From the NCBI GenBank assembly GCA_016630905.1, contig WBMQ01000009.1, forward strand, positions 1,116,001-1,180,000: 64,000 nucleotides of DNA, given 5' to 3'. Origin of the DNA: Capillidium heterosporum. Taxonomy: Eukaryota; Entomophthoromycota; Entomophthoromycetes; Entomophthorales; Capillidiaceae. The translations under genes were made by a program, and so were the position numbers. Within the stretch, counting starts at the first letter, position 1, and each line of letters starts with the position of its first letter. This document shows, one piece after another, positions 44,823-57,229 of this stretch. The notes below the pieces were generated by a model. That model was not told where the DNA came from. It saw only the letters and a list, made by a program, of their open reading frames with translations, and searched no databases.

Positions 44823-45191
44823 TTATTGTTTACTTTCCTTCTGAGCACGCTGCACGTAAACTTGGGAGATCAAGTTCCAAGCTTCCATATAACGTTCCAT
44901 ACATTTGCTTACACAGGTCTACATTTTAAAAAAGAAGGTTTATAAATAAAAAGGTTTAAAGATGGATAAAAGTACCTGTTCAGAGCTGTCAAAGTTGCTT
45001 TTGAAATTGACAAAGCATTTATCGAAGCATTTACCATTTATGTTCTATTAAATGAGTTAAGAGGAAGTTGGAAGGTAAATTACCTGAATCAACTGTTGGG
45101 CATTGGCCATAGCTAATTCCGTCTTGATCTGATCCATCAGCATACGCTTCTTATCTTCACTAGAAGTACCGTTACCTCCGAACAATGCCAT
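44823..45191 (-). CDS. TIM13: mitochondrial intermembrane-space chaperone Tim13
   Basis: Small Tim proteins escort hydrophobic precursors across the intermembrane space; Tim13 works with Tim8. Exons (minus): 45191-45084, 45044-44976, 44918-44823, giving 90 residues. The twin CX3C motifs are complete: CFDKC and CVSKC, split by an intron after SSEQ. They sit between helices DQIKTELAMANAQQLIQ and MERYMEAWNLISQVYVQRAQ. Length and the VYVQRA-type second helix match Tim13. The gene is too fragmented by introns to show as one long ORF. No mitochondrial presequence, as expected for an Mia40 substrate. Confidence 0.88.
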
Positions 45192-47500
45192 TTCTATTAC
45201 TTGTATTTAAACTAGAGAAGTTGGTTTTATGATTATAAAATTTTCAAGTCAGGTTGGGATAACTCGGGAAACTTTGGTAAAGTTTTAGGCTGAAGCTATT
45301 GGCTATCTTTTTTTCAGATATTGGCTTGCTTGGAACTCAGTCGTTCGTACGATTCTACAAATTGAATTAGTATCTTTGATATCGAATTTCTGATACTTGG
45401 ATTTTATTGTACAAATCTTATAGGAAAGAACATATTTATCCCTGGGAAGATAGGATTAAGGCATTAGATCCGATTTCTAAGAGATAGAGTTACCGATATA
45501 CTATCACTAGTATATTTTAATAAAGGATATATGTCCTACAGCCCTTCTGGGCTTCAACGTGAATAGTACTTGGCTGAGCTATTTAACTTTAGAGCGATAC
45601 TTTATACTGACTAGAAGTATGCTTCAGCTTTCAGTCAGGGTTTTTGGTTTTCTTGAAACTTCTTAATACTCTTGTCGAAATCTATCATTCCAAGCCTCTA
45701 TTGAAATTTAAGTGGCTTGAAGCAATATATCCTGATCAAAGTTCTGTCTAGCAGAGGACCAATTTAAAAGAATCAAATTGCTACCAGCTCATCTTTAAAG
45801 TTTTCCAAAAGATGCAATTCTCTATGATAACACTTTGTAATACAGCTTTTATAATATATATTGTTCACCTGTTAAGCAAATTCATCGATACAACCCATCA
45901 GTTACAAGCTTACAGTCGATTTTATTTAGCTCTCTAGAGTATCAATCTAAATACTAGTTTCAATTAAATAATATACTTTTTAACCTACCCTTTCATCGAT
46001 TGCAGTATAAAAAACATACAAATATATATTTAAGCCAAAGTTATCAATTTAGATTGGAAATTTAAGGAGGATAGTCTCACCACAACATTTTAAATTAACG
46101 TCTAAGCATTTTTTCCAAATTTTGTTAAGCAGGTGCTTATACCTCCTACTACCAGTTCTACTGAATGGTCTAAGACTGATAAAGTTGAGCATATCTGATG
46201 CAGTCAGACTTATCTAAATTGTGTACTTCTTTCTGTACCTCTACATCTTCATAGTACCTATAAAGTCTAAGATGCCTCGTAATCTTTATTATGAGGTGGA
46301 ATAGTTCATCAAAATTCAGAATGTGTTAGAAATATACCTGAAAAATTGTAAAGATCTAGATCATAGCTATAATCAACTACTAACTGAAATGATCAGTAAT
46401 AGCCTATGCTCTTAGCTCCAACAGTTTCAGCTCTAGGATATACCTGATTATATCTTTGGGTATCGATTTAGAAACCATCAGATCTTGAATAACTTTCATA
46501 GTGGATGACTTAAAGCTGACTGATTTGTGTTCCCTTAAGTAGGAATATTGATGCTATCTACATCCTAGCCAAGGTGAAATATAGCGGGAGGTACCGGTTA
46601 AGTTCAGAATTAGTTCAAGTGAAGCCTGTTTAAAAAGCAATGTTACTCATATCTAAAAGATGGCCAGGTTCTCAAACTATTAGTATAAGTCGTTCTGACT
46701 AGTATCTATAATTACGTTTTCAAATATGCATTTTTAATGCTTCAAGATTAATGGAATAGTTCCAAATAAATCCTATAAGATTGTATAATTAAAACAAAGT
46801 ATCATGAAATCAACTGTGTCTAATAATAAACAAATTTCAGCTGAGTAATTGATGGCAAGTGCTTTGTAGCTTCCCATATATGGAAAATATTGAATCCCTT
46901 TAAAGATAATGGAAAACACAATAAAAATATAGGTAGCTGTTAACATTTTTCAAATGCTAGCTTGGTGTATAAGATATAACAAAATTTAAAACTATTGATT
47001 TTAGTCAAAGCAAATAGTAAAATCCAATGGTACCGGTAGTTTAGCGTAGCTCCCTTAATAGTAAATTGATTTACTGTAGGCAAAATATATTACAATTAAC
47101 TAATATAGGGTGTACACGATGAATTTATTAGCTTTATGAAGGGTATTGAATAGTAGATCAATAGGTAATTTAAAACTAGCGATAAAGAGATCGGATTCAT
47201 ATGGTTTTATCGTAAATGTGATGGTGAAATTATCTATATAAACTATATGTAGTCATTTTCGATAGGATTTGCAGTTTTAAAACTATTTTTCCTATAAAAT
47301 TAAATATTTCAAATATATACTCAGCCTTTTCATTCCAAATTATTATAATGTACACTTCTAAAATAGTTATTAACACTTTAAAAGCATTGGATTTAAATGT
47401 TCTACATGAATTCAAACCACTTGTTAGACATCTTTAGTTCATTAAGTATAAATAAATTAATTGTTCAAGGAATAGAGATAATAAGTTGTTGAGCGAAAGT
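45192..47500. other. long gene-poor AT-rich region
   Basis: About 2.3 kb in which neither strand shows a supported exon, RNA gene or repeat. Together with the pseudogene beside it, this is the emptiest part of the window. Confidence 0.5.
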
Positions 47501-48125
47501 TTAAATGTTGAACACTTTGACTGTCATATACTCTGGAAAGCTACTAATGGTTAGCTGTGATCCAATAAGTATCTCATTCGACACACCAACGGTGACATTG
47601 ATGTTGATGCAGTTTTGGTAGTAGTTGGAATCAATGTTGAAGAGCCAGTTCCAAGACAGGGTAGGATTCAATAAAAGAGGATTGAGGCCAGGATAGATAC
47701 TTCAAACTTTTTCTCGGTCAATATATAGTTCGCTAACACGTTCTTCAAGACAATCCACTTGGTATCGCCGATATTTAAAGAAAACTGGCAGTGCATGCCA
47801 CCTTGTAAAATGCTACCTTATGTCGTAAGCTAAAAGAAAGCTCCAGTCTTGTAGCTGGCTTGGATGGGACTTTTAAATCTTCCTCTACAGGGAAAGAGAT
47901 GACTGAGTTCATTTTATTTTATAGTTGTAAAAGATTAATAAAGTTCACCAAAATTTACAAATGGATATTGGTTTGCCGAATAGACTTCCTATGTTGCAAT
48001 ATATAAAGCTTACCTTACTGTAGTAGGGTGAGAGCTTGGAGTATTTGAGTAGGATATACTGCCTACATTACGACTTGGAATGCATTTAGAATGGATAGTA
48101 TTAAGACGATTAATTGAATCTTCAT
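47501..48125 (-). pseudogene. decayed secreted-protein gene
   Basis: On the minus strand an ATG at 48125 begins a good signal peptide (MKIQLIVLILSILNAFQVV). A TAG follows at once, with a frame break. Then come SYSNTPSSHPTTV in another frame, an intron-like gap, EEDLKVPSKPATRLELSFS, a break, GMHCQFSLNIGDTKWIVLKN, a second break, and LSWNWLFNIDSNYYQNC up to a TAA at 47501. At least three frame changes, not all of the +1 type, and stops mark it as dead. The original product was secreted; family unknown. Confidence 0.55.
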
Positions 48126-48925
48126 CTGGATTTACTTTAAAGGTTGGTCAGCAGCTTTCATTGCTTATACATTCGATTTCTGATAGGCATCCTATTTATT
48201 GGTAGTAAAAGGAATAAACTGAAATTAAACCAGAAGCTCATATAGGACGCTAGTATATAGTTTAAATTTGATTTTATTTAATATAATGTATATTTTCATA
48301 TAGATGTAGAATAGCGATGGCCATTCTAATCAGTCCAAAATTATCTTAAGCACAGGATCAGTTGCTCAAGCTTGAATATTTTTTTGTAGGATATGAAAAA
48401 GCATATTTGTCAAAATGAATGAGGTTAAAATCAACGCTTGAGTTTTTGATAGTGGTAAAAACTAAAAAATCAATCAACCCAGTTATACATAGCCTGCATT
48501 TAGAACCAACCTGATTGTAGATTATTAATTCAAGGAATGTTCCCACTAAAATGGAGAACCGTGGCCCTAGAGTTTAAAAAAGAATATAAATTCGAGCTAA
48601 ACCATTGTGGTAGATTGGTTTATTAGAAATCTTTCAAACATTATAGTTAAAATATATAGATGTCTCGACAAAGAAAGTAATTAGTAGAATACTCAAACTT
48701 GGCATCCATCTAGCCAATACAAATACTATATGTCAACAATTGTATATAGTCATCTATAGTAATAAATAAGATATCTCTAAATTAGCTTTGGAATCAATGA
48801 AAAGAACTGAAACTTAAAAATAGTCCACTTTATTTGTCACTACAACTTCTCTATATTAGAATCTCAAACCTACTTTACCAAATTAAAAATTACCGACACA
48901 GCCCATAAAAGCCAAGTTGGTAGCC
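48126..48925. other. AT-rich intergenic region
   Basis: No supported gene; 3' flank of RRP9. Confidence 0.5.
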
Positions 48926-50762
48926 TTATAACGTAGTGGGTGCACCCTTCAACTCGATTTCAACTTTGACAATCCCATTCTTAGCCTCCTTCAGACTTTG
49001 CCATCTACCGTAGGCATGTTCTTGCCCGACTGCCAAAGCTAAGCATAAATTGTTGTTGGAACTGGTTTCAGTGCTGGAGATGGAGTTGGTAGCATTACAA
49101 GATATGGAGATATCGTTGACAAATCCGACCTAAAGATAAAAGTTAGAAGTAGAATGATGCCTTTATATTACAATTGGGATCTCACTAAGTAGGGTTAGGG
49201 ATTTCTTGATGCCACTTTCAATGGTCCAAAGGCGTAACTTTCCATCACTCGAACCTATTTTTTTTAGTATATTGGCACTTCGAATTAGATGTACCGGAAA
49301 CCAGCAAATCGGTAAAGGGTAGGATCGCTAAAGCTGATATAGCATAAGGTTGCTTATGTATATCGTCGATACCATGGGCAGCAGGGACCATAAAGGCTGG
49401 TTTCTTCTTACCACTGTGCCATAAGCTCAAAGTTCCAGAGTCTCCTCCAGTTGCAAACCAAGTGGTATCGATCATCGCTACTTTATCAACGGAACCTTCA
49501 ACCAACTTCAAATCTTGGTCGGTAGTCGTCGTAACACCAGCACGGAATACCAGTTGGGTCTGATCTAAAATCTTCCACAGACGTAATGTCTTATCGCGAG
49601 ATCCAACTGTGACACACTGTTCTGAAAATAACGAGTCAATCGAAGTGATGCCGTCTTGGTGACCAAACCTAGTTAGGTTAGGTTAGAAGTGAGGTAAAAT
49701 ACTTACAAAGTTTCGATGTAGGCCAACTCTTTGCCATTCCAAACTTTTACACTGCGATCTAGGGAGCAGGAGTAGAGGTCATAGGTACCTTTACGGAAGG
49801 TCAAGCCCTTTGTAAAAATTTAGAAATATGGTTATGAGGTAGAACTTACTGTTACTGCATCCTTATGCTGAACCAAGCTTCCTAATAAAGTGTTGGTTTC
49901 GACGTCCCAAATATGAATTTTCTTATCTTTGCCAGCACTGGCCTAGTTAAAAAAGGTTAGATATAAATTAACACTAAATTACCAATAGGGAGCCGTCCCA
50001 TGATATGGCGAGGGCTAGGATATGATCAGTATGGCCTTTGAACCCTTTAGCATTCTTGAGACCTCCTTTGAAAGTATGGATTTTCTCCAAAGTAGTATAG
50101 TCCACTGATTAAAAGTTATTAAAGTTATAAAATATATAAAGTACATTTAACAATCGAGCAATCTTTGGAAGCGGTGAATATGAACCGTTGCTTGGGGTCA
50201 ATAACTACTGCATTGACACTAAGGTGGTGGGGTCGTTTACTAGTAATTTTGTACAGGTCGGTAATAGCAGGAATTTCTTGGGTCAAGTTGAAGTACAATT
50301 GGTTGGTATGTTCGAGCTAAATTATGAGAAAGGTTTGGTGAAATATAGTTTACCACATCCCGACGTAATCTACTTGCTATATTGTCTCTGTCTATGTCCT
50401 TAGCATCGACTTCAAGTTCATCTTCAGCTACAAATAAAATGAATATTTTTATAAATAACTAGCTTACATAAACCTTCCTCCAATTGCTGAATGTACTGTT
50501 TAGCTAACCTCAATCGCTTCTCTTCAGCAGTTTCGTCTATCTCCTCACTTTCTTCCTCATCGCTACTTTCCAAATTTTTCTCAATTTCACCTTCACTTGA
50601 AGACTCAATCTCTTCATCTTTGGCTTTGGCTTTAGGTTTAGGTTGGTTAAATTGACGTTTCCTCTTGTTGGCGTCATTAACTCGATTGCTTTTGAAGTTG
50701 GCTTGGGAGTGCTTCTTAGGGCCAGTTTTCTTGGTTGTTGATGTGAAGAATGGATCTGACAT
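48926..50762 (-). CDS. RRP9: U3 snoRNP WD40 protein Rrp9 (U3-55K)
   Basis: Rrp9 binds the U3 snoRNA B/C motif and is needed for 18S rRNA processing in the nucleolus. Nine exons separated by eight short introns. The first exon gives a basic then acidic tail ending in ETAEEKRLRLAKQYIQQLEE, the Rrp9 signature before the propeller. After RRDV|LEHTNQ the WD40 repeats follow: FIFTASKDCSIVK, GHTDHILALAISWDGSLLAS, DKKIHIWDVETN, LYSCSLDRSVKVWN, LFGHQDGITSIDSL, GSRDKTLRLWKI, ATGGDSGTLSLW and SSDGKLRLWTIESG. The C-terminus has LALAVGQEHAYGRWQSLKEA, equivalent to the human VGQEHRLGRWWRIKEA. Several apparent stops disappear once introns are placed, so the gene is intact. Confidence 0.9.
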
Positions 50763-51633
50763 CTTTGTTATTTGAGAATGAAGTACTTTGGTGAGCTATG
50801 AATGAACTTTGAAAGTTTTTGCAAGTTGTTTCGATTGGGCTTTTTTTGGAAATCTTTTAGATTTGACCTATCCTATCAACAATAAGCAAGTACTATTGGC
50901 TTAAAATTTTTATTAAGGAATTCAGAGTTGCACTTTCTGAAGAGATCCTTAAGAACAAAAGTACAATTATTGTTGAAGTATAAATGCAGATGTCAAATTC
51001 TTCAATTGTCATTATATATTTGTAAAATATTCCATTGTATTTTATTAGGTTGTATTTAAAGTATTCCAAAATCCTATTTAGCTATTTGTAAATTCAAAAT
51101 TAAATAAGCTTCGACAAAGAGTTTGTTAGCCATTAATTCTTCTAAAGTGGCTTAATCATTAGTAAAAATGCTATATGCATCACATTAGGTATAAATTAAA
51201 GTTTAAAAGAATACTTCAACATTGGGCTCTAAAATTTGTTGCCTATATCAAAACTTTTAAAGTATTTATAGTTGAAATTGGATGTAAAGCTTTCAAGTAG
51301 AACACTTTAAAACATGTAATTTACTTTGAGTAAGCAATATAGAAATATTTGACGTAAGCTTTACATCCCATCAATAAACTATAATTGACACAGCCGTAAT
51401 GTATAGCCTTCTTAAAGACAGGAAATAGTAACTGAAGTTTGATAGAAATGAACAACTGATAAAATCCGACGAAACGTAGAAAGAATCATACCTAGTACAG
51501 TGCAGTAAACCTGCATCAAATTTTCGATAAGCTTCATATCATCAAACTACGGACAACTACAAATACAAAATATGCTACAAAATACAAATTCACACAACAT
51601 TTACTATTATCTAAAGGTATACAAACTAAACAA
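50763..51633. other. intergenic region
   Basis: About 870 bases, AT-rich, no coding signal; RRP9 promoter and 3' flank of the HP1 gene. Confidence 0.5.
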
Positions 51634-52349
51634 TTAATGGTTGGCTTCAAAGGTAACGATCCTTTCGAAGAATGCTATAACCTAAACCAAAAAATTAAAT
51701 TAACTCAAGTCATCCCATATAAAAGAATGATATAAATTCGTGTAATGAAAAATAAACCTACCATCTGAGGCACCTTGCTATCAACTACTTCCCTAGAGTG
51801 CAAAGTCTTGTACCCGTTGTTCCTATAAAAATTAAAAAATACATTCAATATAAACATGTAAAGAAAATAATGCAAAAAATATTTACCATTGTAACAGATA
51901 ATAGTAGTTATCATCAATTTTCGTATAAGTAAGGATAGTATGCAAATCTTTGAACCAGCTCTCAATTTTAGTAGGGTAATTTAACCTGACATAGTGGCGT
52001 CCTACATATTTCTGTTGAGCGTTGGCTTGGGGAGCCGACTGTTTCTGTACATCTAACCAAAACTTCAAAATAAGTTCTTCACAGTTTCTATTTAGTTCAA
52101 TATGAATGAATAATTAGTAAAAATTAGTATTGAAATGAAATACAAGTGCTCGGAAGATTCCCATGAATTCTCTGATTCATCATAGCCCTCCCACTTTATA
52201 AGGTAATACTCTTTGTCCTTGGGAAAAGTTTAGATTAGTATAACTGGAACTTTGGTGTATTTACTAGGTGAACTTACTCCCTGTTCACGGTAAGCTTGAA
52301 TCTTTTCCACGTTGTAGACATCTCCTGCTAGATCTACTTCGCGTGACAT
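51634..52349 (-). CDS. HP1-type heterochromatin protein, very compact
   Basis: Five exons (minus: 52349-52278, 52217-52144, 52087-51887, 51822-51762, 51681-51634) give 151 residues. The N-terminal chromodomain reads DVYNVEKIQAYREQGD, EYYLIKWEGYDESENSWE, HLNCEELILKF. The aromatic cage for methyl-lysine is preserved (Tyr of VYNVEK, Trp and Tyr of KWEGY). The C-terminal chromoshadow domain ends VVDSKVPQMVIAFFERIVTF, equivalent to the KCPQVVIQFYE region of HP1 that forms the dimer. Only about 15 residues (VQKQSAPQANAQQK) separate the two domains, and there is almost no N-terminal tail. Both domains place it with HP1/Swi6. It would bind H3K9me chromatin. Confidence 0.85.
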
Positions 52350-52552
52350 CGTTTTGGTTGTACTTTGAGTGTTTTGAAACTTTCAGATTGACACCAAAGT
52401 TCATCACCTTCTATACTGAAAAATTCAACCAATGGCTAGGGCTTATTTCTAACCAAACCATCAAAGAAAATTTTAGTTTAGAACTTTTGAAGCAACTTTG
52501 AAAGAATTTGATTTTGAAGTGATAGAGAAAAGAGAACTAGAGAACATAGAAG

Positions 52553-53148
52553 ATGAGTAGACACTTGACGACGCTTTTCAACAGTACTCGCACTACCTTC
52601 AACCGTAGTTTGTTGCCAACCTTCAACTCCGTCCCATTATTCCGACCAAGTTAGTAACTATTTCCTACAATTTATTTAATGTTTTAACTATAGTGTCCAC
52701 CGTATTTGGAGTTAAAGAGAATGTCGAAGTTTTAAAACCAGTAGCTTTGAAACCAACTAAGCATACCGACGACATATCTATTGTTAGATCCGAAATAATG
52801 GTACGTAGTAACGAGTTGGACCAACGTGATATTCTCTTCAAACGTAGTGGTCCTGAACGTATCTTAGCTGGAGACTTGCTGCAAGTCGAGTTCTACCGTA
52901 ACTTGACCAAATCAACGGTAGGTAAGTTTTCGGGTATCTGTTTGGCTATTAAACGTAGTGGCCCTACTACTACCATTACTTTGCGCAACATTATCTTGAA
53001 GGTAGGAGTGGAGATGCAGTTCAAAGTGTTTAGCCCTATGATAAAGAGTATCACTAGGATCCGTAAAGCAGATGGGTTCCGTAGAGTCAAATTGTACTAT
53101 TTGCGTGATCAACCTAAGAAGGCTAGGTTGGGTCAGGCCAAGTCTTAG
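52553..53148 (+). CDS. IMG1: mitochondrial ribosomal protein bL19m
   Basis: Large-subunit protein of the mitoribosome. Two exons (52553-52649 and 52694-53148) give 183 residues. The first exon is a typical mitochondrial presequence (MSRHLTTLFNSTRTTFNRS). The bL19 domain shows RDILFKRSGPERILAGDLLQ, VGKFSGICLAIKRSG, TTITLRNIILKVGVEMQF and VRRAKLYYLRD-like ending (here FRRVKLYYLRDQPKKARL), the family signature near the C-terminus. The second exon opens with an internal Met but the spliced frame joins cleanly through it. Divergent from the HP1 gene, with starts 204 bases apart and probably a shared promoter. Confidence 0.9.
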
Positions 53149-54606
53149 TTAAATTTTTTAAGGGTAGTATCTGTATTTTTATATTGTTTGTTTATTTTAT
53201 GCAATTTTTAGTTCCTTTTAGCTACCACTGGTATTGTTTATTTCGTAGAGGTAGGCATTCTATTAGTAATATATTGTTTATAAAATGGAAATGTTGAAAG
53301 GGAGTTAGAATAGGTTTTATATGCTGTAAACGCTTTCTTCTACAGATAGATCTTTATATACTTAAAGCTTACCTAAGTATAATTACACATAGGTTTTTTT
53401 CATGAGGCATATGCTGCCTTTCTAAACAAGATATTCTTATTAATATAAAGCTAATGGACTCTTAGATTAGTAGTTTTATCCTAATTACTTTGTATGTTTA
53501 TAAATTCAATTGCCCATACATCTCACTCTGGAACTGGTTTGGAATGACAAGTGATATGGATCTCCAAGTTGGATTACCAGCTAACCACTCACTCAATTTT
53601 CAATTGACCTTCCAATTCTACGACAGCAGTCCAGTTAAGGTTCAAATAAACTACCTTGGATGTGAGTACTGATGTAGCTATAAAAAGGGGTGCTGCGTTG
53701 GATAGATTCTGGTAGCTACCACCGAGTTGATTGATAAGTTATTAAGTGTATAAGATACCTGCCCAACTAGTCTAGCTGCGCTTATATATCACATTTAGAT
53801 TTCGATTTTGGCTATCATTATTTTAAATAAACTATAAATATATGAAAGAAAGTTATATTTTATCAAGTTCTTACATTTTTTTTGCTGGCCCACTTGTTTT
53901 CTAGCTTTTATATTTTTACCAAGACCCAGTACTTATATCCCTACAACCCCAACTTTACAGTTAAAATGCAATACTTGAAAAGATGTACCGAGTCAAGTCT
54001 CATTTTCTATGTAAAGTTCTTCACTAGTCCTATACCTGATAAAAATTTGCTTTCAAAGCCTTGTATATGTACTAGTACAGTTTCTTACCTTCATCTTTAG
54101 AATTTATTTATAAAACTATTTTGTAGTAAAAACAATACAATAGTATGCCTATAAGCAATTGTTTCAGGTGGTAGTATAACTAGAAATTGGCTAGATATGC
54201 CGAATACTTTACATCGTAAAAATATGCTCTAGTAGTGTATTGTATTGTGCTGTCTTATAGTCATCTGTCAACTTAAAATACAATCCAATAAATATATAAC
54301 TGCTTTTACACGCTTTTATTTCAACATACGTATATAAGACCTATATATTTTTATTTATAATTTGAATTTTATATGGGCCAAGTGCAATATTGATACAAGT
54401 TTAAATATTTTTATAAGCTTACAGCATCTTGCAGTACCAATATCTTTATAAATATGACAGGTATAATATTGAAATTTGCAGCTTGAGCTACTAGCAGCAT
54501 ATTTATTGAGAATTGTGATATTAATAAAATATATCAAGGTAAGCCATGAAATAGCAATAGCAAATAATGTGCATATGGTGCCTTTACTATGGATTTTATA
54601 CAGTGA
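53149..54606. other. AT-rich intergenic region with a short relic
   Basis: A + strand frame at 53490-53672 (ISLWNWFGMTSDMDLQVGLP and on to LGCEY*) looks loosely like the tail of the 47.5 kb pseudogene (LSWNWLFNIDS...), so it may be another scrap of that family. No start, signal peptide or other exon was found. The rest is empty. Confidence 0.35.
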
Positions 54607-55407
54607 TTAAAAAGCAAAGGGATCATTACTAGGATCCCAGTGGGCATTGTACTCCAAGCTTTTAGCTGCTTCCTCAGCCTTATCTTTGCCCAAAATCCTC
54701 GAGACAATATATAGAGCAGCATCAACACCAGCGCTTACACCGCTGGAAGAAATGACCTTGCCACCCTTATCATGGACCCAACGAGCAGTAAGCTTCCAGT
54801 TCACTTTAGGGAAGAGTGGTGTATACAGATGGTAGGCTTGTTTGTTTGTGGTAGCATCGATTCCATCGTACAATCCCGTCTTGGCCATGATAATCGCACC
54901 AGTACATACTGAGAACAATATATCGACCTGCTTTCCTAGTTCTCGGATATCGGAGATGAAATCGGAATCTATAAGCACCTTGTTAAATCCAAATAGTGCG
55001 CCGGGGATAACTAGCATGTCGATTTTGGACTCTCCTTTAAGTTTCAAAGCGTCTTTGATGGACAAGGCTACGTTGTAAGTCTGTCCTCCAGTTTGGGACT
55101 GTAGGCTGGGTGTGGCTGTCTTGCTGACCGTAACCATCTTGAAAGTGGAGTTGAACTTGCCGAATATTGTGGTAGGACCAAGTAGATCAAACATGGTGAA
55201 CCCATCGTACATGACTAGAGCAACATTGTAGGATGGTTTGATCTTTATTGGGGATTCGAGTGCATTGGTCTGGGAATGTATGGTTGCAAAGAGCAGTGGG
55301 AGAAAGAGAAATCCTATAGATATGTAGTGTTAGCTTTTATAGCAATGGCAAAGTATCAAAAAGTAGATCGTTTATATCTTATATTCAAACTCCTTACCTA
55401 TTTTCAT
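54607..55407 (-). CDS. secreted DJ-1/PfpI (isonitrile hydratase-like) protein
   Basis: Two exons: a 10-nt first exon (55398-55407, ATG plus seven bases), an 84-nt intron, and 54607-55313; 238 residues. Signal peptide MKIGFLFLPLLFATIHSQ. The GATase1-like fold shows MYDGFTMFDLLGP with the family Asp (D46), VIPGALFG, the nucleophile elbow ILFSVCTGAIIMAKTG (C140), TARWVHDKGGKVISSSGVSA and GVDAALYIV. The final AEEAAKSLEYNAHWDPSNDPF matches the isonitrile hydratase (InhA-like) branch rather than human DJ-1. Both catalytic residues known for InhA (Asp and Cys) are present, so it is probably active. The secretory signal is unusual for this family. A divergent paralogue lies 1.8 kb away. Confidence 0.87.
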
Positions 55408-55448
55408 TTTAATTAAGCTGATATAAAGCTTTGAATACCTAGCTCATC

Positions 55449-55456
55449 CTTTTATA
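55449..55456 (-). promoter_or_regulatory. TATA box of the DJ-1-like gene A
   Basis: TATAAAAG on the minus strand, 42 bases before the ATG at 55407. The 5' leader must be very short. Confidence 0.55.
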
Positions 55457-57177
55457 CTTTCCATTTCCTTATGGTAACGGATGTTATATTAAGGTCCTAA
55501 AGCTCATCGGGCATAAGTTTCAAAATTAGATAAAAAATAAGGATCCATAGACTATACAAAGGTATAGTCTATGATAGATTAAGAGCCGTCTCGCATATTT
55601 CTAGATCCTTTCATCCCTATTTTTATAGACAGCCTAAAGCATTTAGATGTATCAAAGACCTTGGGAGTTTTAAACTAAGGGTCGTAATGTTATTTACATC
55701 TATGCATCTAATTTGAACAATACCGCAAAGAAAGCTATGTCGGTTAGATTTACTGAAGTGCATACGAGTACCTGCATTAGTAATGCATGATCCTTGATCG
55801 CCCTCTTCTACATTATAGCTGCCATTCCAAACCCACAGTAATACCACTGGACATTGTTCTAATAACAAAAATACTTTTTAATCTAGATTTCGAACCTTTC
55901 GAAGCTTCTTAATCGGATTCGTTTCAGATTAATTTATGGTTCTGTAGTCTTTAGTCAAATTATCGATAAATGGGGAGACGAACAAATGCTCTTGAGGTTG
56001 CTTTCAATTTCAGTCATGACTTTGTGGTTTCCTCTAAGCAGAAAATGCAACTATAAGTACTAATATAGGCAACGGCTTTTTCTTAATTTGGAAGAATATT
56101 TACTCTAGTAGAATAGCTTTAGGAAATACAAATTAACATAGTATTTGCATTTATATTTTCACCTTGATATTATCAATATACGTTCTTGTCATATATTCCT
56201 CTAATAATAAATTGCCACCCCCTTCATAAAATAAACTAAATGTCGAGCTTTGATAGGGTAGTTTATCTAAAGCTATTTAGTTAGTGATGAGATGATACTT
56301 GCCAAATCTCTAACTTCGATATGCACTACAATACCTTGACTCATTCTATAGCTTCCATCGGGACTAATAGAGCAAGATGTTAAGGTAATACTGGGTATTG
56401 AAGTTTAAGCGAAGATGATCCGTTATATTCAGCTTTATCTATTTTAGTCAATATCAATATATATTATTCAAAGCTACTATCAAGTCATCCAATATCATGT
56501 ATCTACAAAATAAAGAGCACTATCACGGTACGTAATAAAAAATTAATAACTTTAGATAAATTATTGCTCTAATCGTATCCTCAAATATTTTCTTTGGTTG
56601 AAATTGAAATAAAGTAATTTAACTAATAAGGATCTGAGCAGAGAAGTACCCCAGCAATGGAAAATGAATCTATCCTTCAAGTGGTTGTGTTTACATATTT
56701 TTAGCGGCAGCAAAGGTTTAAAGTAAAAATTTGTCATGTACGGCAGAGGATTCACTCTACCATTGAAATGGTAGCTAAAGGTATGAGCCACTTTAGTAAA
56801 TTTAGCTACTGATACTAGCTGGTACTTTGATATAAAAGAGCCTTAGATACCTACTTTGAGGAGCATCCCGAAATGCATTACAGGTCATTAAATTAAAGCA
56901 TGTCACTTAAACCCACTTTTATGTTACTACCGAAGCTTAAACTCGGTTTCGATTATAAATTTTATATCTGTATCATTACCTATCTATCAAAATATAGCGA
57001 TACATCCCGTTCCATAGATCCAAAAGGAACCTTTCTAGAATATAAAAACATCCTTCAAACCCCTTAATAAATTAGTGTAAAATCTAAGGATATCTCATCC
57101 AAAATCTTTATAGACAGTATTATAACATATTAACAAACCTTTAGAATAATTTATAACAGCCCATTAGTACCGATCAC
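55457..57177. other. divergent intergenic region between the DJ-1-like pair
   Basis: About 1.7 kb. Two minus-strand scraps share the wording GSYxxxxG: near 55790-55850 (LLWVWNGSYNVEEGDQGSC) and near 56290-56380 (CSISPDGSYRMSQGIVVHIE). They may be remains of one duplicated small gene, but frames are broken and no family is recognised. Confidence 0.35.
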
Positions 57178-57185
57178 TATATAAG
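57178..57185 (+). promoter_or_regulatory. TATA box of the DJ-1-like gene B
   Basis: TATATAAG, 45 bases before the ATG at 57230, in almost the same position as in paralogue A. Confidence 0.55.
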
Positions 57186-57229
57186 GACGAAACAGATGTG
57201 GGATTCATCAAAAAAGCCAAAAATCCTAA

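Noticed and set aside
50328-50370. Apparent frameshift inside RRP9
   Set aside because: The stretch is an intron (GTAAACTAT...AATTTAG); splicing gives RRDVLEHTNQ, matching the family.
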